Numbered from the stretch's first letter, positions 25,603-34,712 are shown. The stretch is 64,000 nt of DNA from Pseudomonadota bacterium (GCA_020160755.1 JAIUPN010000001.1:744001-808000), one strand, 5' to 3'. The notes: generated by a model not told the origin, from the sequence alone. Numbers and translations: made by a program.

Positions 25603-26303
25603 CAATCCCGGATACGCCACAGCCGCCACGCAAAAAAGAGGCTGAGTCCGCAAAGCGCAAACCAGGTCAGCGCGTAGATCATGTGATGGTCGCGAAACTG
25701 CACGACGGTCAGCCCGCCGACGGGATAGCCGCCGGGGTTCGGCCGCGCGTCGGCATCGACGAAATAGGGGGCGGTCCGGGCGAGCCCCCTCGCCTTCGCG
25801 ATTGCGGCGACATCGCGCGAATACCAGCGCCCCGCCGCCGGATCGTTCGTGCGCAGGAAGGCGCCTCCGGGCTCGGTGACGCGAAGCAGGCCGGTCACCG
25901 TCGCAGTCCCCGCGACATTGCCCGCCGCGCGCATTGCCGGATCGCGCCGGTTCGTCGGTACGAAACCGCGATTGACCAGCAAGGTGAAAGCAGGAGTTTC
26001 GAGCGGCGTCAGCACCCAGAACCCCGCGCCACGGTCGGTCACCGCCTGCACCAGCGTCTCGCGGTCGTGCCGGAAAACGCCGGTCGCGGTCACCCGGCGA
26101 TAGGCATCACGCTTCGCATCGATTGCGGGCCATGTGTCCGGCCCCGGCGCCGCCACCGGCGCCGCGTCGATCCGCGCGTCGACCGCGGCGATCAGCTCAT
26201 GCTTCCAGACCCGCCTCTCGAGCTGCCAGACGCCAAGCGCCGCGAGGCCGATCGCCGCGATCAGCGCCGCGGCGGCAAAGGCCGCGCGGCGGGTGCGGGT
26301 CAA
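25602..26303 (-). CDS. SURF1-family oxidase assembly protein
   Basis: A 233-residue protein of the SURF1/Shy1 family, involved in haem insertion or assembly of haem-copper oxidases. There is an N-terminal membrane segment (AAALIAAIGLAALGVWQLER, with the family's GxWQL-x-R) and a C-terminal one (ALTWFALCGLSLFFAW). A periplasmic domain lies between them with VLVNRGFVP-like FTLLVNRGFVP and NNHLQYA-like RDHHMIYALTWF. The start is taken as a TTG at 26303 that overlaps the cyoD stop in a TTGA junction. No ATG lies close by in frame. Its place in a quinol oxidase operon resembles the Surf1q arrangement of Paracoccus. Confidence 0.9.
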   Translation of the reverse strand: MTRTRRAAFAAAALIAAIGLAALGVWQLERRVWKHELIAAVDARIDAAPVAAPGPDTWPAIDAKRDAYRRVTATGVFRHDRETLVQAVTDRGAGFWVLTPLETPAFTLLVNRGFVPTNRRDPAMRAAGNVAGTATVTGLLRVTEPGGAFLRTNDPAAGRWYSRDVAAIAKARGLARTAPYFVDADARPNPGGYPVGGLTVVQFRDHHMIYALTWFALCGLSLFFAWRLWRIRD

Positions 26304-26692
26304 AGCACCTGGCCCGCCGTCTGACTGGTCGGCTCGTGCGGCATCGGCATCATATTGGTGTTGAGATGGTGCATCACCCACAACGAGCCCGCGAGCATGA
26401 TCACGACGACGATCACCGTGAAGATCAGCGAGGTCAGCGACCAGCCGCCCTCGGCCTTCGGGGTCATATGGAGGAAGAAGACCATGTGGACGACGATCTG
26501 CACCACCGCAAAGCCCATGATGATCGCGCCCGTCGCACCCGCGCTCAGCGGCATCGTCATCACCAGCCAGAAGGGGATGGCGGTCAGGATCACCGACAGG
26601 ACGAAACCGATGACATAGTCGCGCATCGTCGCATGCGGCATCTCGATCTCGTGATGGCCGTCGGCGGTGTGATTGTGGGGATCGGCGCTCAT
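26300..26692 (-). CDS. cyoD: Quinol oxidase subunit IV
   Basis: A 130-residue membrane subunit of a cytochrome o/a-type ubiquinol oxidase. It has a His-rich N terminus (HNHTADGHHEIEMPH) and three transmembrane helices, with the motif VVQIVVHMVFFLHM typical of CyoD. It stabilises the complex and is not catalytic. It overlaps cyoC by four bases and surf1 by four bases. Confidence 0.93.
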   Translation of the reverse strand: MSADPHNHTADGHHEIEMPHATMRDYVIGFVLSVILTAIPFWLVMTMPLSAGATGAIIMGFAVVQIVVHMVFFLHMTPKAEGGWSLTSLIFTVIVVVIMLAGSLWVMHHLNTNMMPMPHEPTSQTAGQVL

Positions 26693-27315
26693 CGCAGCAC
26701 TCCCATCAGATAGACAAAGGTGAAGACGCCGATCCACACGACGTCGAGGAAGTGCCAGAACATGGAAAGGCACATCACACGGCGCTTGTTCGCCGCGATC
26801 AGCCCATGCTTTGACAACTGGAACATCAGCGTCACCAGCCACACGATACCGAAGGTGACGTGCAGCCCGTGCGTGCCGACGAGCGTGAAGAAGCTCGACA
26901 GGAACGCGCTGCGCTGCGGCGTCGCGCCGATCTCGATCAGGTGATGGAATTCGTAAAGCTCGATCCCGAGGAAGGCGAGCCCGAACAGGCCGGTGATCGC
27001 GAGCCAGATCTGGACGCCCTTCACCTCGCCCTGCTGCATCTGGAGCACCGCAAAGCCGTAGGTAATCGACGAGAAGAGCAACATCGCGGTGTTGAGCGCG
27101 ATCAGTTTCAGGTCGAACAGGTCCTTCGGCGCCGGCCCCGCGGCATAGCTGCCGCCGAGCACGGCGTAACAGGCAAAGAGGATCGCGAAGATGAGGCAAT
27201 CGCTCATCAGATAGATCCAGAAGCCCAGCATCGTGCTGTGCCCCTCGGGATGCGGATGCTCGTCGAGGTCATAGAACTGGACGGGCGCGTCTGCGGTCAT
27301 GGTCTTGGCACTCAT
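26689..27315 (-). CDS. cyoC: Quinol oxidase subunit III
   Basis: A 208-residue subunit of the quinol oxidase with five membrane segments. The pattern LGFWIYLMSDCLIFA, YEFHHLIEIGATPQRSAF and GTHGLHVTFG, then VMCLSMFWHFLDVVWIGVFT, is typical of CyoC. The ATG at 27315 has GGAG nine bases upstream; an internal ATG at 27300 is an alternative. It overlaps cyoD by four bases. Confidence 0.94.
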   Translation of the reverse strand: MSAKTMTADAPVQFYDLDEHPHPEGHSTMLGFWIYLMSDCLIFAILFACYAVLGGSYAAGPAPKDLFDLKLIALNTAMLLFSSITYGFAVLQMQQGEVKGVQIWLAITGLFGLAFLGIELYEFHHLIEIGATPQRSAFLSSFFTLVGTHGLHVTFGIVWLVTLMFQLSKHGLIAANKRRVMCLSMFWHFLDVVWIGVFTFVYLMGVLR

Positions 27316-27319
27316 CGCA

Positions 27320-29329
27320 TCAGGCTCCGGCCGCCAGCTGGCGGGTGCGCGCTTCCTCGACCGCGGTGACCGTCGCCGCCGGGATGTCGAAATCGCGCTT
27401 GTAGTTGAAGGTGTGATAGATCGCGCCGACGATCGTCGCGACAAAGCTCAGCGCGACGAGCCACCAGATATGCCAGACCAGCGCGAATCCCATGACGAGG
27501 CAGAAGCCCGACAGGATGATCCCCGTGCCGGTGTTGCTCGGCATGTGGATGTCGCGATAGCCGCCCGTGGGCCGCTGGTGCCCGCGCTTCTTCATATCGT
27601 ACCAGGCATCGAGGTCGTGGATCACCGGCGTGAAAGCGAAATTATAGTCGGGCGGCGGCGAACTGGTCGCCCATTCGAGCGTGCGGCCGTCCCACGGATC
27701 GCCGCCGGTCGTGTCGCGCAGTTCCTTGCGGCGCCAGATGCTGACGCCGAACTGGATGAGCATCGCGCCGATGCCCGCGGCAACGATCAGCGCACCGATC
27801 CCCGCGATCACGAACCAGATTTGCAGGCTCGGGTCGTCGAACACGCGCATCCGCCGCGTCACACCCATCAGGCCGAGGATATAGAGCGGCGTGAAGGCGA
27901 CCCAGAAACCGACCACCCAGCACCAGAAGCTGACCTTGCCCCAGAACACGTCGAGCTTGTAGCCGAACGCCTTGGGCCACCAGTAGTTGATCGCCGCGAA
28001 CAGGCCGAACAGCACGCCGCCGATGATCACATTATGGAAGTGCGCGATCAGGAACAGCGAGTTGTGCAGCACGAAGTCGGCGGGCGGCACCGCGAGCAGC
28101 ACCCCGGTCATACCCCCGATGACGAAGGTCAGCATGAAAGCGACCGTCCACATCATCGGCAGCTCGAACCGGATCCGGCCACGGTACATGGTGAACAGCC
28201 AGTTGAAGAGCTTCGCCCCCGTCGGGATCGAAATCACCATCGTCGTGATGCCGAAGAAGCTGTTGACGCTCGCCCCCGACCCCATGGTGAAGAAGTGGTG
28301 CAGCCAGACGAGATACGACAGGATCGTGATACAGATCGTCGCATAGACCATCGATGTATAGCCGAAGAGCCTTTTGCCCGAGAAGGTCGAGGTGACTTCG
28401 GAGAAGACCCCGAACAGCGGCAGCACAAGGATGTAGACCTCGGGGTGCCCCCAGATCCAGATCAGGTTCACATACATCATCGGCGATCCGCCGAGATCGT
28501 TGGTGAAGAAGTTCGTACCGACATAACGGTCGAGCGTCAGCAGCACGAGCGTTGCGGTCAGGATCGGGAAGGACGCGACGATCAGGATGTTCGCGCAGAT
28601 GCTCGTCCACGTGAAGACGGGCATCTTCATCAGGCCCATGCCCGGCGCGCGCAGCTTCAGGATCGTGACGATCAGGTTGATGCCCGACAAGGTCGTTCCG
28701 ATCCCGGCTATCTGGAGGCCCCAGATGTAATAATCGACGCCGACGTTGGGGCTGTAGGAAATTCCCGACAGCGGCGGATAGGCGAGCCAGCCGGTTTGCG
28801 CATATTCGCCGACGAACAGCGAAATCATCGTCAGCACCGCGCCCGACGTCGTCATCCAGAAGCTGAAATTGTTGAGGAAGGGGAAACTGACGTCGCGCGC
28901 ACCGATCTGCAGCGGCACGACATAGTTCATCAGCCCGGTGATGAACGGCATCGCGACGAAGAAGATCATGATCACGCCGTGCGCGGTGAACACCTGGTCA
29001 TAATGGTGCGGGGTCAGATAGCCTTCGGACCCGCCGAACGCCATCGCCTGCTGGATGCGCATCATGATCGCATCGGCAAAGCCGCGCAGGAACATGATCA
29101 GGCCGAGGATCATGTACATGATCCCGATGCGCTTGTGGTCGACGGTGGTGAACCACTCCTTCCACAGATAGCCCCACAGGCGGAATTTGGTGATCAGGCC
29201 GAGCACGGCGATGCCGCCGAGGACGACACCGATGAAGGTGACGACGAGGATCGGCTCGTGCAGCGGCAGCGCCTCGAGCGACAGCTTGCCAAGGATCGGG
29301 CCGGTTTCGGGTGCGGGATGCGGGGTCAT
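27320..29329 (-). CDS. cyoB: Quinol oxidase subunit I (haem-copper catalytic subunit)
   Basis: A 669-residue catalytic subunit that reduces oxygen to water with electrons from ubiquinol and pumps protons. It has about 15 membrane segments. The haem and copper site histidines lie in TAHGVIM, in [12 protein letters not shown] (the His-Tyr pair), in LHHFF and in LIAHFHNVI. Quinol-oxidase features are FLRGFADA (Arg and Asp of the quinol site) and PHHYDQVF (His and Gln). The haem type at the low-spin and oxygen sites cannot be fixed from sequence. It starts 17 bases after cyoA and ends five bases before cyoC. Confidence 0.97.
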   Translation of the reverse strand: MTPHPAPETGPILGKLSLEALPLHEPILVVTFIGVVLGGIAVLGLITKFRLWGYLWKEWFTTVDHKRIGIMYMILGLIMFLRGFADAIMMRIQQAMAFGGSEGYLTPHHYDQVFTAHGVIMIFFVAMPFITGLMNYVVPLQIGARDVSFPFLNNFSFWMTTSGAVLTMISLFVGEYAQTGWLAYPPLSGISYSPNVGVDYYIWGLQIAGIGTTLSGINLIVTILKLRAPGMGLMKMPVFTWTSICANILIVASFPILTATLVLLTLDRYVGTNFFTNDLGGSPMMYVNLIWIWGHPEVYILVLPLFGVFSEVTSTFSGKRLFGYTSMVYATICITILSYLVWLHHFFTMGSGASVNSFFGITTMVISIPTGAKLFNWLFTMYRGRIRFELPMMWTVAFMLTFVIGGMTGVLLAVPPADFVLHNSLFLIAHFHNVIIGGVLFGLFAAINYWWPKAFGYKLDVFWGKVSFWCWVVGFWVAFTPLYILGLMGVTRRMRVFDDPSLQIWFVIAGIGALIVAAGIGAMLIQFGVSIWRRKELRDTTGGDPWDGRTLEWATSSPPPDYNFAFTPVIHDLDAWYDMKKRGHQRPTGGYRDIHMPSNTGTGIILSGFCLVMGFALVWHIWWLVALSFVATIVGAIYHTFNYKRDFDIPAATVTAVEEARTRQLAAGA

Positions 29330-29346
29330 GTTGATCTCGGCTCGGT

Positions 29347-30531
29347 TCAGGACATCGGGCGGTCGGCGGCGACGGGTGCGCGCAGCGCCGTGCGTTCGGG
29401 CTTGGCAGGATGGGGAAGCCCCTCACCCTTCAGTTTTTCCGGAGCGACCGGTTTCGCGTCGGGGCGGTCGTTCGACATCACCGGCGAGCTGCAATAAGCG
29501 GCGACATAGCGCATACTCCAGCGCGCCGCCTCGGCCGTGCCGCGCGCGGCGAACTTGTCATAGGTGACCTGCCGGACATTCTGGATGCCCGCGATGCCGG
29601 CGCCGCCCGCGGCGTCGACCGACATCATGTCGTGCATACACATCTTGCCGGGCTCGACGCACATGTTGACGACCGCGTCGAACAGCTGCGGATCGCTCGC
29701 GGCGAAACGGCGGACGGGTTCCTTGTGCGTCGGCTTTTCCAGCTTCAGATAGGCGGCGCGGCTAAGGTCGCCTTCGGCCGAGGCTTTGGCGGTCGCGACC
29801 CATTTGTCGAACTCGCCCGCGGGCAGGCTCTTCACCGCGAAGCGCATGTTCGAAAAGCCCCAGCCCGAATAATTGGCCGAAAAGCCTTCAAACTCGCCGG
29901 TCTTGTCGAAGACGCCGTGCAGCTTGGTTTCCATGCCGGGCATCGCATAAATCTGTCCGGCGAGCGCGGGCACATAAAAGCTGTTCATCACCGACGAGGA
30001 AGAGATGCGGAAACGGATCGGACGATCGACCGGCAGAGCCAGCTCGTTCACCGTCGCCACGCCCTGTTCGGGATAGATAAACAGCCATTTCCAGTCGAGC
30101 GCGACGACCTGCACGTCGAGCGGCTTCACCTCGGCCGCAACAGGCTTGCCCGGCGCGGTGCGCGCGAGCGGGCGATAGGGGTCGAGCAAATGCGTCGCGA
30201 CCCACGTCACAGCGCCAAGGCAGATGATGATCAGCAGCGGCGCCGACCAGATCACGAGTTCGAGCTGCGTCGAATGGTCCCAGTCGGGCTTGTACGTCGC
30301 CTCCTTGTTCGACGCGCGATATTTCCACGCGAAGAAGATCGTCAGCGCCATCACCGGCACGATGATCAGCAGCATCAGCACGGTCGACAGGATGATCAGA
30401 TCGCCCTGCTGGCGCGCGACGTCGCCGGCCGGATCGAGCACAATCAGCCCGCAGCCCGACAACAGAGGCAGCGCGGCGAGCAGCGGCAAAAGCCGCAATC
30501 GGGCGGAAAAACGGGGGAGATTGCTTGGCAT
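29347..30531 (-). CDS. cyoA: Quinol oxidase subunit II (lipoprotein)
   Basis: A 394-residue subunit with a lipoprotein signal (LLSGC), two transmembrane helices (about 45-68 and 90-112) and a periplasmic cupredoxin domain. The domain shows [16 protein letters not shown] and [20 protein letters not shown]. The CuA ligands of cytochrome c oxidases are absent, the equivalent stretch reading [13 protein letters not shown], so it is a quinol oxidase. A C-terminal extension of about 100 residues carries [14 protein letters not shown], Cys- and Met-rich and perhaps metal-binding. A strong AAAGGAGG lies upstream, but 14 bases from the ATG, which is rather far. It is the first gene of the seven-gene unit. 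Confidence 0.96.
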   Translation of the reverse strand: MPSNLPRFSARLRLLPLLAALPLLSGCGLIVLDPAGDVARQQGDLIILSTVLMLLIIVPVMALTIFFAWKYRASNKEATYKPDWDHSTQLELVIWSAPLLIIICLGAVTWVATHLLDPYRPLARTAPGKPVAAEVKPLDVQVVALDWKWLFIYPEQGVATVNELALPVDRPIRFRISSSSVMNSFYVPALAGQIYAMPGMETKLHGVFDKTGEFEGFSANYSGWGFSNMRFAVKSLPAGEFDKWVATAKASAEGDLSRAAYLKLEKPTHKEPVRRFAASDPQLFDAVVNMCVEPGKMCMHDMMSVDAAGGAGIAGIQNVRQVTYDKFAARGTAEAARWSMRYVAAYCSSPVMSNDRPDAKPVAPEKLKGEGLPHPAKPERTALRAPVAADRPMS

Positions 30532-30568
30532 GATGCGCGCCTAGGCCTCCTTTGTTGCAGTGCACATA

Positions 30569-30581
30569 GGACATTTTGTCC
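30569..30581. promoter_or_regulatory. Short inverted repeat in the cyoA/transporter intergenic region
   Basis: GGACA-TTT-TGTCC is an exact 5-bp inverted repeat, 38 bases before cyoA. It lies in the 169-base region between the divergent cyo operon and the MHS transporter gene and overlaps where a cyo promoter would be. It may be an operator. No match to a known site is claimed. Confidence 0.35.
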
Positions 30582-30700
30582 AATCCCGCGACCGTTCATC
30601 ATCGCGCAGGGGCATTTTCATTCCGGGCGATTTTGCCCTATGACCGACTCGTGCCGCCGCATCTTGTCTTGCGGAGGGCGCCAGCTCAAGGATTGTTGCC

Positions 30701-32041
30701 ATGGCTGCCGATACCGTCCCCACCACCGAGGTCGAACGCGACGCCCGCGCCCTCCACGGCGCTGACGACCACGGGGGCGCCCACCGCATCGACCCGGCCG
30801 AAATCGCGATCGGCGTCATCATCGGCCGCACCTCCGAATTCTTCGACTTCTTCGTTTATGCGATCGCATCGGTGCTGGTTTTCCCGAAGCTGGTCTTCCC
30901 GCACCTCGATCCGCTGACCGGCACGCTCTGGTCCTTCGCGATCTTCGCGCTCGCCTTCGTCGCGCGCCCGGTTGGCACGATCATCTTCACCGCGATCGAC
31001 CGCGCCTATGGCCGCGGCGCGAAGCTCACCATCGCGCTTTTCCTGCTCGGCGGCTCGACCGCGGCGATCGCCTTCCTGCCCGGCTATGAATCGATCGGTA
31101 TCGGCGCCGCGCTGCTCCTCGCACTGTTCCGCATGGGACAGGGCGTCGCGCTCGGCGGCTCGTGGGACGGTCTCGCCTCGCTGCTCGCCCTGAACGCGCC
31201 CGAAAACAGGCGCGGCTGGTATGCGATGATTCCGCAGCTCGGCGCGCCGCTCGGCCTCATCGTCGCCAGCCTGCTCTTCATGTTCCTGATCTCGGCGCTG
31301 CCCGCGGAGGATTTCCTCGCGTGGGGCTGGCGCTATCCCTTCTTCGTCGCCTTCGCGATCAACGTCGTCGCGCTCTTCGCGCGGCTGCGCATCGTCGTGA
31401 CCCCCGAATATGCCGAACTGTTCGAGAACCGCGCACTCCAGCCCGCACCTTTGCTCGAAACGGTGCGGTCGGAATGGAAGACGATCCTCATCGGCACCTT
31501 CGCGCCGCTCGCGAGCTTCGCGATGTTCCATATGGTCACCGTCTATCCGCTCTCATGGGTGTTCCTGTTCACCGACGAAACCCCCGTGCGCTTCCTGATG
31601 ATCGAGGCGGTCGCCGCGGTCGTCGGCATCGGGACGATCATCGCGTCGGGCTATCTCGCCGACCGCATCGGGCGCCGCACGCTGCTCGCCGGCACGGCGG
31701 CTGCCATCGCCGTGTTCAGCGGCTTCGCACCGCAGCTCCTCGACGCCGGCGAAATCGGCGAGGCGACCTTCATGATCCTCGGCTTCGCGCTGCTCGGCCT
31801 CTCGTTCGGACAGTCGTCGGGCGCGCTGTCGTCGAACTTCCATCCGCGCCACCGCTATACCGGCTCGGCCTTCACCTCCGACCTCGCCTGGCTGTTCGGT
31901 GCGGGCTTCGCGCCGATGGTCGCGCTCTGGCTGTCGAGCCAGTTCGGGCTGATCGCCGCGGGCGCCTATCTGCTTTCGGGCGCGGTCGGCACGCTTGTCG
32001 CCCTTTGGCTCAACCGCGAACTCGCAAGCACGATCGGCTGA
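30701..32041 (+). CDS. MFS transporter of the metabolite:H+ symporter type
   Basis: A 446-residue membrane protein with about twelve transmembrane segments. The first helix region GRTSEFFDFFVYAIASVLVFP and the loop RPVGTIIFTAIDRAYGRGA resemble the MHS family (ShiA, ProP, KgtP), which takes up organic acids, betaine or proline with protons. A second loop GYLADRIGRRTLL is in the right place in the second half. The N terminus (about 30 residues) is hydrophilic and acidic. The substrate is unknown. It is divergent from cyoA and overlaps nothing; the DUF1905 gene follows 10 bases downstream. Confidence 0.88.
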   Translation: MAADTVPTTEVERDARALHGADDHGGAHRIDPAEIAIGVIIGRTSEFFDFFVYAIASVLVFPKLVFPHLDPLTGTLWSFAIFALAFVARPVGTIIFTAIDRAYGRGAKLTIALFLLGGSTAAIAFLPGYESIGIGAALLLALFRMGQGVALGGSWDGLASLLALNAPENRRGWYAMIPQLGAPLGLIVASLLFMFLISALPAEDFLAWGWRYPFFVAFAINVVALFARLRIVVTPEYAELFENRALQPAPLLETVRSEWKTILIGTFAPLASFAMFHMVTVYPLSWVFLFTDETPVRFLMIEAVAAVVGIGTIIASGYLADRIGRRTLLAGTAAAIAVFSGFAPQLLDAGEIGEATFMILGFALLGLSFGQSSGALSSNFHPRHRYTGSAFTSDLAWLFGAGFAPMVALWLSSQFGLIAAGAYLLSGAVGTLVALWLNRELASTIG

Positions 32042-32051
32042 CCCCGACCCG

Positions 32052-32546
32052 ATGCAATTCAGGGCGAAGATCGAACGCAGGGGGATCAATCCCTTTGTGA
32101 TGGTCAGCGCCGCGCGGGCACGACGGATCAAGCCCGGCTGGAAAAAGCCCCTGCCCGTGCTGATGCAGGTGAACGGCCAGCCGGAGCCCGCCTGGCGGGT
32201 CAACATGATGCCGGCGGGCGACGGACGCTTCTATCTCTATCTCGACGGTGTCGTCCGCAAGGCATCGGGCACCGATGTCGGCGACACCGTCGACGTCTCG
32301 GTCCTTTTCGATCCCGACTACCGCAGCGGACCGCAAGACGACATGCCCCCGGAATTTGCGGCGCGCCTCGACGAAGACGCCGGGGTCAGGGACCGCTGGG
32401 ACAGCCTCCCGCCGAACCTCCGGAAAGAAGTCCTGCGCTACCTCGCCAATCTGAAATCGGATGCGGCGAGAGAGCGCAACATCGATCGCGCCATCGCCGT
32501 CCTCGGTGGCGCAAAGGCGCGTTTCCTCGCACGCGACTGGAATTGA
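32052..32546 (+). CDS. DUF1905 / YdeI-OmdA domain protein
   Basis: A 164-residue cytoplasmic protein. The N-terminal half (about 1-90, MQFRAKIERRG.. to VDVSVLFDPDY) is a DUF1905 beta-barrel. The C-terminal helices (WDSLPPNLRKEVLRYLANLK..RERNIDRAIAVL) match the YdeI/OmdA-like bacteriocin-protection domain that often follows it. The function is unknown; some relatives are reported in antimicrobial peptide tolerance. It begins 10 bases after the transporter stop and may be co-transcribed. Confidence 0.85.
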   Translation: MQFRAKIERRGINPFVMVSAARARRIKPGWKKPLPVLMQVNGQPEPAWRVNMMPAGDGRFYLYLDGVVRKASGTDVGDTVDVSVLFDPDYRSGPQDDMPPEFAARLDEDAGVRDRWDSLPPNLRKEVLRYLANLKSDAARERNIDRAIAVLGGAKARFLARDWN

Positions 32547-32615
32547 GCGCGGCCGCCCCGCTCGATGTAAACGAGATGCCCGCCTGCCGGGCTTGATCGC
32601 GCCGGATATCGCACC

Positions 32616-33284
32616 TCAGCGAGTGCCTTCCCCCAGCATATAGTCCGCCACGCTATAGGAGTGGCTGGCCTGATAGGCGTTCCTGCCGCGGTTCATGTGC
32701 GTCAGGTTGAACCGCCGGATGATGCGCACAGCGCGAGCAGCCGTGAGGAAGTCCCCGATGGACGCCATGCCCCGGATCCTGACGATCGAGATGTCGGGGC
32801 CCTCCGGAGAGGAGACGCTTACATTTTCGGGCTCCCGGACGCACGCCTCGAACAGCGCCTCGTCGACCGCCTCGGGCACAAGCACGCCGCCGGGTGTCAG
32901 ATCCGAAAGATGCACGATGAACCGCGCGCGAAGGTCGTCCCCGTCGGCATAGAGGGTGAACAGCTCCATCCAGCTTGCATTGACGCGAACCAACGGCTTG
33001 TCCGACGTCGATGGCAGGCAGGAAACCGACCAATAGGCGCGCTCCGTCGCGCGGGGCATGGGAATGCACGTCCGGCCGTATAGCTCGAGGATCTCGAACA
33101 GCCCGGACGCCTGCGGCCGGCGAAGCAATTTCCCGAAGCGAGGCGCGTATTTTATCCGCTGCTCGATCGAATCGTGCCGCTCCTCGGCGTCGGCCGGCTC
33201 CACCCTTCCCTCCAGCCACGCGGCCTGCTGTTCGATATCGAGGAACTGGCGCAGCCCCTTGGGACTCTGGCTAGGCTTGCTCAT
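32616..33284 (-). CDS. Protein of unknown function (222 residues)
   Basis: A 222-residue protein without signal peptide or membrane segment. It is rich in Arg and Glu in its first third (SIEQRIKYAPRFGKLL) and then has alternating strands such as YWSVSCLPSTSDKPLVRVNA, with LYADGDDLRARFIVHLS. I do not recognise the family. The ATG at 33284 is the first reasonable start downstream of tRNA-Tyr; the longer upstream frame runs through the tRNA and is not coding. It converges with the DUF1905 gene. Confidence 0.6.
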   Translation of the reverse strand: MSKPSQSPKGLRQFLDIEQQAAWLEGRVEPADAEERHDSIEQRIKYAPRFGKLLRRPQASGLFEILELYGRTCIPMPRATERAYWSVSCLPSTSDKPLVRVNASWMELFTLYADGDDLRARFIVHLSDLTPGGVLVPEAVDEALFEACVREPENVSVSSPEGPDISIVRIRGMASIGDFLTAARAVRIIRRFNLTHMNRGRNAYQASHSYSVADYMLGEGTR

Positions 33285-33378
33285 GCACCGGGAATGCGGG
33301 ATGCGCGGCCAATCATCAAGAGCCGCGAAAAATCGGAGACCTGTGCCTTCAGCGGCTTGCAGCGCCCTCGCGGGGCGG

Positions 33379-33464
33379 TGGTGGACAGGGCTGGATTCGA
33401 ACCAGCGTACGGAAACCCGGGCAGATTTACAGTCTGCTGCCTTTAACCACTCGGCCACCTGTCC
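33379..33464 (-). tRNA. tRNA-Tyr (anticodon GTA)
   Basis: On the minus strand this is an 86-nt tRNA with a long variable arm and encoded CCA. Acceptor arms are GGACAGG and CCTGTCC. The anticodon stem CAGA/TCTG encloses CTGTAAA, giving anticodon GTA. The T arm contains GGTTCGAATCC. Confidence 0.95.
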
Positions 33465-33543
33465 ATGGGGTCCGCGTTGGGAAGCGGTCCAATGGCGAAA
33501 CGAGGCTTGCCTGTCAATGCCAGTCATGGGAAAGGCGCGCGCT

Positions 33544-34311
33544 ATGAGACAATTTTCCCGTCACCGCCGCCCGCAGGGCCCGAGCACGCGTGGCCAGCCC
33601 ATCCGTTTCTGGGGCCGTCACGCCGTATTGGCCGCGCTCGCCAACCCCGAACGCACCGTCAAACGCATCTGGGGCACGCGCGAAGCGCTGGGGCAGCTCG
33701 ACCTGCCGCCCGTGATTCCGATCAGCTACGCCGACGTCACCGACCTCGCGCGACTCGTCGCGCGCGATGCGCCGCATCAGGGGCTGGTGATCGAGGTCGA
33801 CCCGCTCGAGAATGTCTATCTCGGCGACCTGCTCCAGGAAGAAGCCGACGCCGGCAGCCGGCGACCGCTCGTCATCCTCGATCAGGTCACCGACCCGCAC
33901 AATATCGGCGCGGTGCTCCGCTCGGCGGCGGCGTTCGATGCAGCCGCGATCATCACGCAGGACCGCCACAGCCCGCCCGAAAGCGGCGTCATCGCGCGCT
34001 CGGCTTCGGGCGCGCTCGAAACCGTGCCGTGGGTGCGCGTCGTCAACCTGTCGCGCGCGCTGGAGGAAATCGCCGAGGCGCAATATTGGCGCATAGGGCT
34101 GATGGGCGACACCGAAACGACGCTCGCCTCGACGCTCGACGGCAGCAAGGTCGCGCTCGTCCTCGGTTCGGAGGGCGACGGGATGCGGCACAATGTCATG
34201 GAGCATTGCGACGTGCTGGCGAAACTGCCGATCTCGCCGCGGATGGAGAGCCTCAACATCTCGAACGCCGCGGCGATCGCGCTCTACGCGGTCGCGACGG
34301 CGCAAGGCTGA
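33544..34311 (+). CDS. rlmB: 23S rRNA 2'-O-methyltransferase (SpoU family, RlmB)
   Basis: A 255-residue SPOUT methyltransferase that modifies the ribose of G2251 of 23S rRNA (E. coli numbering) in the peptidyl-transferase region. The N-terminal RNA-binding part starts FWGRHAVLAALAN. The SpoU motifs are DQVTDPHNIGAVLRSA, LVLGSEGDGM and PISPRMESLNISNAAAIALY. The ATG at 33544 has AAAGG at the right distance; ATGs at 33517 and 33526 are in frame. It lies next to tRNA-Tyr, transcribed the other way, and is followed by a pair of REP-like hairpins. Confidence 0.93.
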   Translation: MRQFSRHRRPQGPSTRGQPIRFWGRHAVLAALANPERTVKRIWGTREALGQLDLPPVIPISYADVTDLARLVARDAPHQGLVIEVDPLENVYLGDLLQEEADAGSRRPLVILDQVTDPHNIGAVLRSAAAFDAAAIITQDRHSPPESGVIARSASGALETVPWVRVVNLSRALEEIAEAQYWRIGLMGDTETTLASTLDGSKVALVLGSEGDGMRHNVMEHCDVLAKLPISPRMESLNISNAAAIALYAVATAQG

Positions 34312-34316
34312 TCGTC

Positions 34317-34381
34317 ATCCCGGCGAAAGCCGGGATCGCTCACCTTCTGAATGGATGATAGCGCACCCCGCCTTCGCGGGG
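34317..34381. repeat. Pair of REP-like hairpins
   Basis: The first is ATCCCGGC-GAAA-GCCGGGAT (34317-34336), an exact 8-bp stem. The second is CCCCGC-CTTC-GCGGGG (34366-34381). They lie between the convergent rlmB and ferredoxin genes. They resemble 8053-8106 and 62566-62674 and may also stop transcription. Confidence 0.7.
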
Positions 34382-34394
34382 GCGACCGTATAGG

Positions 34395-34712
34395 TCAGTC
34401 TTCCGCCGCGATCCGCACGCGGAGGCCGTCGAGCGCCTCGCTGAACGGGATCTGGCACGACAGGCGCGAACCTTCGTCGCGGTCGGTCGTCGAATCGAGC
34501 AGGTCGTTCTCGTCCTCGCTCATCGCGGGCAACTGGTCGGTCGCGCCGGCTTCGACATGGACATGGCACGTCGCGCACGAGCAGCAACCGCCGCACAGCG
34601 CGAGCAGTTCGTCGAAGCCCGCGTCGCGGATATTTTCCATCACCGTCAGGCTCGTGTCGCCTTCGATCTCATGTTCGGTCCCGTCGCGCGTCACGACAAT
34701 CAACTTGGCCAT
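34395..34712 (-). CDS. 2Fe-2S ferredoxin, adrenodoxin type
   Basis: A 105-residue electron carrier with a [2Fe-2S] cluster. The ligands are Cys40, Cys46, Cys49 and Cys86, in the C-x5-C-x2-C and distant C pattern of vertebrate-type ferredoxins. Extra Cys43 and Cys44 lie in the loop ([11 protein letters not shown]). In alphaproteobacteria such proteins serve Fe-S assembly or cytochrome P450 systems; no partner is nearby, so its role is open. The ATG at 34712 follows GGGGACGA. It is divergent from the glycosylase gene. Confidence 0.9.
   Translation of the reverse strand: MAKLIVVTRDGTEHEIEGDTSLTVMENIRDAGFDELLALCGGCCSCATCHVHVEAGATDQLPAMSEDENDLLDSTTDRDEGSRLSCQIPFSEALDGLRVRIAAED

Noticed and set aside
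27299..29497. A 732-codon open frame on the plus strand opposite cyoB
   Set aside because: It is antisense to a clear quinol oxidase subunit, and its composition (many His, Asp, Arg, Gln) is what the reverse frame of a GC-rich membrane protein gives.
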